DNA of 64,000 bases. It comes from Crossaster papposus. Its lineage: Eukaryota > Echinodermata > Asteroidea > Velatida > Solasteridae. Below are positions 56,364 to 64,000 of this stretch, piece by piece. The notes beneath the pieces are model-generated. The model ran no database searches, was not told the origin of the DNA, and was given only the letters and a program-made list of their open reading frames with translations. The translations under genes and the position numbers were made by a program. Where the stretch lies: positions 1,054,001-1,118,000 of the forward strand of contig JBAIAA010000518.1 in NCBI GenBank assembly GCA_037893245.1, written 5' to 3'. Position 1 is the first letter of the stretch. Every line of letters begins with the position of its first letter.

Positions 56364-56838
56364 TGTGACCCGCTCCTACGAAACCCGACATAAGTCGCAC
56401 AGGCTATTTCGAGATACAGCTCGTCAATGTTGAAATGGGGTTGCATCGATTTAGTTTTTGGATTTAAAAAAAAATCTTTAATACTTTAACCATCAGTTAA
56501 ATTTGTCATAGATTTTCCAAAATTGGAAGTATGTATGGTATTAAGGTGGTTTTGGTAACGAATGAAAGCTCAGTTAAACCTCAGTTAAACAAAATCAACT
56601 TTATTGATGAGAAAGTACAAAAATCGTGCATTTATTGAGGCAAACTGTGTCCTAAAAATGGTAATTTATCTCCCAAATGCATCAAATTTTTCATAGATTT
56701 TCCAAAATTGGAAGTATGTATGGTATAAAGGTGGTTTTGGTACCAAATGAAAGTTGAAGATGTGTACTAAATGGAAATAACAATATCTCAATTTTCAAAA
56801 ACAACAACTTATGTCTGGTTTTGTGGGAGCAGGTCACA
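56364..56838. mobile_element. MITE family D, copy D9
   Basis: TGTGACCCGCTCCTACGAAA and its partial complement TTTTGTGGGAGCAGGTCACA. Internally AATTTGTCATAGATTTTCCA / AATTTTTCATAGATTTTCCA (about 56500 and 56687) with AAAATTGGAAGTATGTATGG is a tandem duplication. Confidence 0.75.
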
Positions 56839-57049
56839 TATTTGAGTTGGTCGTTTAAACGGTTGCATGCTGGTTATAGGTACAGTAAAAAATACGACTG
56901 TTTGCGGATGCATCATGTGAATAAATGTATCTGTAAGGAAGCATTGCTCGAAAAAACCCCAGATAAACTCGATCGCTTGGAGAAAAGGTTTGTGACGTTT
57001 CTGACAGTCCATGCTCAGAAAGCTGTAGGAACTGTCTTATATTAATTCG

Positions 57050-58285
57050 ATGGAATAAATAGTATGTATTGCCACGCGAGTATACCCGATTCGTGTTAAA
57101 CAAAATGTCACCTCTACCTAATCCGGATCATCCTGAAATACACCCGCGCATTGCCCCCAAGGAGCGACACATTGTACGGATCAGAGCTACCCAACAAAAT
57201 TGAAACTTCTTGTATGTCACCTCAACACGACGAGGAACATTTGATACTAGCAAGTTGACTGTTTAAGGCACCTGGGTGGCGCTAGTGAAACAAAATAGAT
57301 AATCACATATCGATTGTCACTAGGGGCCCTATGTCATATTTCATTTGGTGTAGCACAGAAAATAGTGTATATGTTTTGCATCCGTGCGCGAGGGGACAGG
57401 TCGTTCATATATCGCACGCACATACACCTGTTTTTTCTTTTTCTTTAGCCCATAATACTAGGCCGACTGCAAGAGCATTTGGAGAAGGCTGACCTTGCAA
57501 ATAGCGCGGCCGAGCAAATTAATTTTTTTGGCAACGATGTGTAAATCCTATTTTGCGAAACTAAAATTGATTGTCCCGTGTGCATGTGGTCGAAGTGACC
57601 TTTTTATTATGGCTGACGGGGGCATTTTCCCCAAATACATAACACAATCGAAATCTTACCCAATTTTTTGCCATAACTCACAGCTATTCAGCAACGAATT
57701 GATTGGTTTATAATTACCTGTCATCACACTATACGTTGAAATATATCTAAACGGATATTAGTACAGTTCTGGAAAGTCCCGTTAGTCGAGTGAGTATGCA
57801 GACCTTAGCGAATTACAGTCGTTCCGTGTTGGTAGGCATACACCGAGTTATGGGGACACTTTCTTTTGTTTGAACGACATCTGACCGAGTTGTGGGGCAA
57901 TTGTTTGGTGTCCCCATAACATTTTGAATCTCTAGTAAAGGGGCCTATAATGAAAGAAAATGGAGAAGAAGACAAATTAGAGTGATGTTGAAAATGTTAG
58001 TTCGAAAGTTTTTTCTAGAGTTTGAGTTTAGATAAATAAACCCTGTGGAATGTCCCCATAACGTCATGTACGAACAGAAGTTGTGAACTCTCTCACCATT
58101 TCACGTGATGGAGTTTTAGCTAAATAAACAAAATTTCGTAAATTTATATCAATTTCAACTTCAAGCCGAGTATAATGTAACCGTACAATAATTTAAGCAT
58201 ATTTGTATGTAAATGTTTGCAAATTTTAGGCGATAAGCCGCATGCCAATACTTTTAAATCGTAGTTCGAGAGGTGTACGGGTGCT
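57050..58285. repeat. Intergenic with GTTATGGGGACA motifs
   Basis: GAGTTATGGGGACAC (57844), TGTCCCCATAAC (57910) and TGTCCCCATAAC (58051) suggest a decayed inverted-repeat element at about 57840-58065. Nothing else was recognised. Confidence 0.45.
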
Positions 58286-58289
58286 TTAA

Positions 58290-58531
58290 CCAGTTCGCGC
58301 CGGATGACGTATATAAACGCAAAGTTTCTCCCAAATTCAAAACGGATGACGCATAAACACGCCAAGTTCAAGTTTCGGAAATGTCTGTCAGCAGCGAGCA
58401 AGGCCGGAAATGCGTGGGTGCATGTGCTTCCCGGCACTATCGGCCTTAAACCCGCTTCGGATCGAGTTTTCGTTAAAAATAACTCCGCCCCTTTAGCTCG
58501 GTGATGTTAAAATAATCCCGGCACGAACTGG
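58290..58531. mobile_element. TTAA-flanked MITE family G, copy 2
   Basis: TTAA at 58286-58289 and 58532-58535. The ends CCAGTTCGCGCCGG and CCGGCACGAACTGG are inverted with one mismatch. About 90 percent like 15640-15873. Confidence 0.85.
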
Positions 58532-58727
58532 TTAAAAAAGTTCCCCGACTTTACTTCTACCGCGCGAACCATTTCCCTTTGGTGAAAGCGCCGCTTATGA
58601 TGCGACTCTGGTACTGCTTACTAGTTTTAGTACTGCTTACCAAAGTTTTAGCCGCGTCGCTGCTCTTAATCATGTTTGGTAGCTCATTACAAACGGCCGT
58701 TTTACAACTGATTATGTAATACCAGGG

Positions 58728-58949
58728 TTGTAGTCGAGTCCCTGTAAGTCCTTTCACAAGTCCTTTCGTGAAGCCAGTCACAAGTCCCTTCATAAAGGCA
58801 GTCACAAGTAACTGGATGAACAATGACAAAGGAATGCCTTCGTCAAAGCTGATTTGAATAGCTTGTGGTTTGAATTGGAACTGAAGGACTTGTGATGGAC
58901 TTACAGTCAGGGACTTACAGGGACTTGTGATGGACTCGACTACATCCCT
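58728..58949. mobile_element. hAT-like MITE
   Basis: CAGGGTTGTAGTCGAGTCCC at the left and GGACTCGACTACATCCCTG at the right; CAGGG...CCCTG ends are typical of hAT elements. ACTTGTGA/TCACAAGT motifs fill the interior. The flanks do not show a clean 8-bp duplication. A 177-codon - strand ORF (58557-59090) runs through it with no recognised domain. Confidence 0.65.
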
Positions 58950-59098
58950 GCAATAACATAATCCAAACAGAAGTATTGCAGACAATATACAGGCTATACG
59001 GTTGGTTAGTTTATGTTTAGCCCATGCATGCAGTTCAAAAGAACATTGTTTGTCGAAAGTTCGCATCACATGACCACCGTAAACGTCCACATTTTTAA

Positions 59099-59536
59099 AG
59101 GAGAACTCAAAGGTTTTGTTTTCCTTCGTTTGTTTGTGTTTTTGTGGCAGAGTATAGATAATAACTAATACAGAAATTGTGTAAATTAAGTAAGAAATAC
59201 GTTTTTTTTAGAGGCATTTGTTTTCTGCGCCTGCATAGCCAGAAATCTGAAAAGTGCGAGGTCAAATCTCTGTCTGTACGTAGACATTATGACGTCATTC
59301 TGGGAGACGGTGGCACTGCATATAGTATGCAGTGCCACCGTCTCCCAGAATGACGTCATTATGTTTACATACTGACTTTTCAGATTTCTGGCTGTGCGGG
59401 CGCAGAGAGAAAATGCCTCAAAAAAACGTACTTCTTACCTAATTTACCTAATTGTTTTTGTATTTTTTTGCATTTAATCTATACTCTGCCACAAAAACAC
59501 AAACAATCGAAAACAAAAAAAACTTTTAGTTCCCCT
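59099..59536. mobile_element. TTAA-flanked MITE family H with central palindrome
   Basis: TTAA at 59095-59098 and 59537-59540; ends AGGAGAACTCAAAGGTTTT and its imperfect complement to CCCCT. The centre is a long near-perfect palindrome from ATGACGTCATTCTGGGAGAC through GCATATAGTATGC. The whole 438 bp folds on itself. Confidence 0.85.
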
Positions 59537-59697
59537 TTAACATTGGATCTTTTTTTGTTGCTCAATAATGTAATAATGAAACACGTCGTGGTGCATTGGA
59601 GGCCATGACATGTTATTTGTTTGATTATTTTGTGTATAATATATAAATGTATAGTCTGCCGCGATTATAAATTATAAAACAAAATGAAAGTGCCTTA

Positions 59698-60384
59698 CCT
59701 CCAAATAGGCACTTAGGGAGACAATCCCATAGAGATGTACACAAACTTAAAACAATCTTAACTTGTTTACCCTATATTCACTATGTTTAGTATATTATTC
59801 ATGGATACGACGATCGAGTCTAAATAATAAAGCAAATTACGTGTAGTTTTAAAAATGGCGGCCATTTTTTAAAATCCAAGATGGCTGCCATCCATTTGGA
59901 CTACAGCATAAACAATTATTTACTTTGATTCCTTGGTATCAAAAACATGGATTTACCACAAATATGGACTTCATATGATAATCAGGCCCAAAGTTATGTT
60001 ACAAATTAGGTCAAAAATGGCGGCCATTTTGAAATCCAAGATGGCCGCCATATAGTAGATGAAAAAAAAATGGAACCAATGGATTTCTCGCTTAGGAAAG
60101 TAAAATCTATCCAAATATTACAAAAATTTCTTCTTTAGCAAAACAAAAATGCAATGGTAAAAAATATGACATGATATACTGCCCTTTTCTCTATAATCTT
60201 CGAGATTTATGCTATTTAAACCAAAATCTGTCGTTCTAGGACAAAAAATAACTCCCAAATATTGTTTTTTAGGGTAGCTATAGACACTTAGGGAGACACT
60301 GAAATGTCTCCCTAAGTGCCACTGTTTCCTTATTACCCAAAAAATTACGCTAATTTGTCTCCCTAAGTGCCTATTTGGAAGAAG
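59698..60384. mobile_element. MITE family C copy (C3) with an insertion
   Basis: CCTCCAAATAGGCACTTAGG to CCTATTTGGAAG. About 400 bp (59776-60180) not found in C1 or C2 are inserted. They contain two copies of AAAATGGCGGCCATTTT with AAATCCAAGATGGC. Confidence 0.75.
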
Positions 60385-60564
60385 TAGACGAAGGTTGTTG
60401 TTTTGCAAATTAATAACCCTTTCTGACACTAATCGCTCGTACTTACAGCTTTGGAGCCGCTGGCCGTAGCATACTTATTGGCCCGAGCTCTGGCAAAGGT
60501 ATTGGTTGTATTATGCGTTTGGATCGACGTGATACAAATGCCGCTGCCGCTAATGTGATATTTA

Positions 60565-60650
60565 ATAAATACCTAGGAGAGTTGAAGGCTTCTGATTGGC
60601 CGAGACTCGATCACGTGCCGGTCATTATATGTAGTAACATCATGGGTTTT
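60565..60650. repeat. Copy of the 38745 CACGTG repeat
   Basis: AAATACCTAGGAGAGTTGAA, GGCTTCTGATTGGCCGAG and CTCGATCACGTGCCGG match 38750-38810. Confidence 0.7.
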
Positions 60651-60705
60651 CCAAGGGCCGTTTTCTAAACCCCGGCTTTGGGCTGCACTCTGGCCACATT
60701 ACAGA

Positions 60706-61478
60706 CGTTTTCCTAGTTCCGGATCGCAAAAAATATTCAGGCTGTTTTCGGCAAGTCTAATCCTCGAAATTTAAATGAAATAGGTTTAGTAGTTTACCTT
60801 GAGTGATGGAGAAACTACAGTTTTTGTTTCGATATTTATGCTCTTCTTTATTTTAAAATACATACTGTACGACGTCAAATATACCGACATCCCTTTTTCT
60901 AGTTGTGGATCAGTTTAACCAATTCCGGATCGAGTAAAAAAACTGCTTCGTACATGTACGTACATGAACAATTATCACGCTAGAACCAACCCGAATCAAG
61001 CCTATATTTCTGATAAAGTATTCATTAATTTATATAAATACAGTTTAAAATAAATGTCAAATACTTTAACTTCCAATAAAGTTTTAAAAAAGGACTTGCA
61101 AAGAAATGCTTTGAAATGTTTTGTCCGTGTACGTGTGTTGCGCGCGGCAACGATCCGATAAACTTTGTCCCACCATGGAGATATTTCTCCATGGTCCATT
61201 AGAACACGTCATATGAAATCGCTTGCGCGCGTGCTGTTGATGCATGTGTTTTACGGGCGATCCGGAACTAGAAAAAAAAAATGAACGTTCAGTCTTTGGC
61301 AGATTTGAGACTTTTACTTCGACTTATTTGTACTTATGTATCAAGAAGCTTGTATGTTTCTTTTCAAAATGCACTTCATCTAAACAAATAGTATTGGAGA
61401 CCAAGCCATAACAAGGTAGGTTTTTATTTGAAGCGATCTGGAACTAGAAAAAATCCGGAACTAGGAAAACAACTGCAC
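60706..61478. mobile_element. Inverted-repeat element with repeated TAGTTCCGGATC
   Basis: GTTTTCCTAGTTCCGGAT at the left and ATCCGGAACTAGGAAAAC at the right are 18-bp inverted ends. The same motif recurs inside at about 60897, 60935, 61257 and 61434. CCATGGAGATATTTCTCCATGG near 61173-61194 is a small hairpin, given as CCATGGAGA and its complement. Confidence 0.72.
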
Positions 61479-61611
61479 CACTGCTAAACTACATGAACAA
61501 AGCCAAAATACGAAAACGAAGCTGCGTTTGTAAAACGGCGTAAAAGAAGCCGCGAAGTCGCGAAATTCGGAGTATTTTCACCATTTTTCTCGTTAAAAAG
61601 GTATTTATTAA

Positions 61612-61778
61612 AGGTAATAACAGTGCGAGAACCCGGTTGTTACTGCGTGGTAATGACCGGGTTGGGGGATGACCGCTGGTAATGGACCTCGCCTTCGGCT
61701 CGATCCATTACCAGCGGTCATCCCCCAACCCGGTCATTACCACGCAGTAACAACCGGGTTCTCGCACTGTTATTACCT
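61612..61778. repeat. Perfect palindrome with 75-bp arms
   Basis: Arms at 61612-61686 and 61704-61778 are exact complements by eye, with a 17-base loop containing TCGCCTTCGGCTCG. Outer bases AGGTAATAACAGTGCGAGAA. The related smaller hairpin at 39066 has the same loop. Confidence 0.92.
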
Positions 61779-62152
61779 ATTTATTCAGTGCAGATGTACA
61801 GCCGATGCTCACCGTGAGACTAGTTTGAAGTCCACCGGTGGGTGAGATTAATAACTGCTATATGAAGTAATAAAGAATGACCGCTGCTCGATTAGGGTAA
61901 AACAAGTTAGCGATACACCCAGCCTCGACTCCCTGGGCGCGTGTGCGTTCCTTCTCTGACCCCTGGCCGTGAAGAATACGTAAACGACGCTGACTGGCTA
62001 TATTCAGTGCGCACTGCGCGCGTATTTCGAAAACTGCACGCCTGAATGTAATGCGCTCGGGCGTTCCTGAACGAACACTTATTTTTTTCAAGACTGCGCA
62101 ATACCTGTACAATATGGATTTTGGAACTTCGTTTTTTCGCCCCCAAACCTGG

Positions 62153-62386
62153 GTCCAATTTCATAGAGCTGTTTAAGCACTAAATCGTGCATAAAAAAAC
62201 TTGCTTAATAAATCAGGTAGAGAGTCAACATTCCATGCGATTGGTATGCCAAGCTAACAACAGCTATATCAATCACAAACAACATATATCACATGGAGTT
62301 GTGGCTAGTAAGCTGGTTTTACTAAGCAAGATTGTTTTGTGCTGAAGCAATTTGTATGCATAAGCAGCTCTATAAAATTGCCCCAC
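62153..62386. mobile_element. MITE family E, copy E4
   Basis: GGTCCAATTTCATAGAGCTG and CAGCTCTATAAAATTGCCCC are inverted ends, and TGCTTAATAAA/TTTACTAAGCA lies inside. Confidence 0.72.
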
Positions 62387-63500
62387 TGTATCTACGTTGT
62401 AGAGGGACTCACCGCCGTTTCTTAAGCGACATACAGTTGTGCGCATGGGTCATTTTCAAATCTAGATTAAATAAAATGCATTATTCATGAGCGGTGACCC
62501 GCGACAGAGGGACGATCAAAAAACGGAAATTACCGATGAATACTGACATCAGGGGCTTTTTTTATTTCGATGAGTTCATTCAAAAGAATATCCGTGATTT
62601 AATAAACCCCCAAAACCAAACAAAATTGGAATTACAAGAGCAAAATTTAAACTTAAATACAGACGCTCCGTTTCGTTAGTCATTTAGGAAAGAATGGTTT
62701 TCGGGACAAATTTGACAGTGAAGGTGAGTTTTTCCAAACTCAAAAAATGGTTTGTATAAAAAAAGCAGATTGTGATCTCTTTAATTCATGTGTTTTCGAA
62801 AGAGCAAACCCAGCAAGTGATAAACAAAACTAGGTTTGAATATTTAGTTTTTTCCATCTTTAACGGAGTTTTCTGCATATTTATTGACAAGCGTATAGAC
62901 CAGCGAACGCGTATCCATTATACGCGACAAAGTCGTGCGCCTTACTCTCGCTAATAATTTTAAAAGTCGCGCAACCGTCGCGCGGTATTTTGTTCGTTTA
63001 TACGCGCGTGTGCAACATTGCGACAAAATCAAGGCTTTGTAAACCGTTAAATTGGATAGTGCCAGACTATGCATTCCGAAGCATTTTCGATTATGCGTTT
63101 CAATTTGTTTTTAAATGTTTTTAAACGTTTTAAGTTGTTTTCTTTCTTTCCGACATTGATCTAATCATGTTGCAACCTGTACGCTCATGTCAAACATTTC
63201 CCCTACTTTTCGTCAGTTGTATTTTCGAATAAGTAATATTGTAAAATTAATTTTGAATTTATCATCATAATTATGGCCGCTTCATGGTTTAGATCTTCGT
63301 TAAAACAAAGTATTATAGACAACAAAATGAACCACACGTATAAAGTCCCATAGCATAGCGAGCGGCTCGCTCCCCAAAAGTTCAATCGTGACCTTTATGC
63401 TCGAGAGTTTAGTCAGGTTTCTTATGTATTTTCGTTCAATTTTTGTGTGGATTTGCAAAAACTATACATTTTTGGGAACGTTAGGATATACTTAACATGA
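62387..63500. other. Intergenic, no recognised feature
   Basis: AT-rich, with several short ORFs that show no domain, signal or splice context. Confidence 0.4.
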
Positions 63501-63529
63501 AAACCAATGTTTACATTTGCTCTTAGGTT

Positions 63530-63765
63530 CTTTATGGCGGCCATTTTGGAATTTTTGAATAGCATTTTGATGACGTCATGATGATGTCACACATTTTTCA
63601 CAATTGTGTGCATATGTCTATGACCCAATAAACATACTACCAAAACAAATTGAATTTATTATGTTCTGTTGATGAGATATGGCTAAAAGGTCAAAAAATG
63701 AAACAAAATCATAACAAATCACACGATGACGTCATCATGATGTCACTCCAATATTTATATCTATA
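63530..63765. repeat. GGCGGCCATTTT and TGACGTCA repeat
   Basis: GGCGGCCATTTTGGAATTTT matches the insertion in C3. GATGACGTCATGATGATGTC (63568) and GATGACGTCATCATGATGTC (63726) lie near both ends. Confidence 0.5.
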
Positions 63766-64000
63766 ACACATCCCGTCATACCTGCATACCAAGTTTGAAC
63801 GAAACTTTCAATATGTACATTATGAACCTGACTAGTTATACACGGTCTAAAGCAGGAAGGCCCACCAAAATGAAACACACACGACAAGTAAACATGAAGC
63901 TTTAGGCTACACAGTCTACTTGTGTTTACACGTCTGTCAATCTTCGCATTTTTGGCCGCGATACGGTCCGGCGATATATCGTTCAAGGGTCCTCGTTTGC

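Noticed and set aside
58557..59090. 177-codon - strand ORF
   Set aside because: It crosses a hAT-like MITE and its repeated TCACAAGTCC motifs; no domain was recognised.

Overview
The window looks like animal nuclear DNA from a marine invertebrate, most likely a deuterostome and possibly an echinoderm. The evidence is short coding exons with GT-AG introns, a low overall gene density, metazoan protein families (an Integrator PHD subunit, a GABA-B receptor, a secreted IGFBP-domain protein), tRNA-derived SINEs, a LINE tail, and a very dense load of small inverted-repeat elements (MITEs). The taxon is an inference; no species-specific marker was seen. There is no bacterial, plasmid or CRISPR content.

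Three genes can be supported. (1) On the + strand, 203-5029 carries the last three coding exons of Integrator complex subunit 12 (INTS12): the end of its PHD finger, a linker exon, and the Ser-rich tail with the conserved basic C-terminus. Earlier exons lie left of base 1. The start of the last exon is followed by two degenerate tandem copies of itself. (2) On the - strand, 8110-13946 holds a complete three-exon gene for a roughly 103-residue secreted cysteine-rich protein with an IGFBP-type domain. A TATA box lies near 14080. All exon phases join in frame, although no single long ORF reveals the gene. (3) On the + strand, 34550-34828 is the signal-peptide exon of a GABA-B receptor subunit, closest to subunit 2; its later exons were not found and probably lie to the right. 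A fourth, weaker candidate is a 46-base first exon at 10927 with CCAAT and CRE motifs upstream; its peptide resembles the start of a MADF domain.

Most of the remainder is transposon-derived. Four MITE families (A, B, G, H) sit between TTAA duplications, the piggyBac hallmark. Family A has about ten copies and B has five. A separate group (D) has TGTGACC ends and about ten copies. Others are a GGGAGACA family with nested insertions (C), a family beginning GGGGCCAATTT (E), a 9-bp-TSD element at 17041, a 7-bp-TSD element at 44501, and a 480-bp element placed 35 bp upstream of INTS12 exon 3498. The most striking element is a foldback-type transposon at 20133-23523. Its arms of about 500-610 bp contain internal 37-bp tandem repeats, and it has a 6-bp target duplication. 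Also notable are a perfect 75-bp-arm palindrome (61612-61778), a 172-bp satellite (42841-43700), a 20-bp TACGAC minisatellite (48231-48465), a direction-changing CACTTCGTGAAAAC array (39540-40200), and more than ten long G or C homopolymers.

The genes share no evident pathway. INTS12 acts in nuclear snRNA 3' processing, the IGFBP-domain protein is secreted, and the GABA-B receptor is a membrane neurotransmitter receptor. Their introns are the landing ground for the MITEs.
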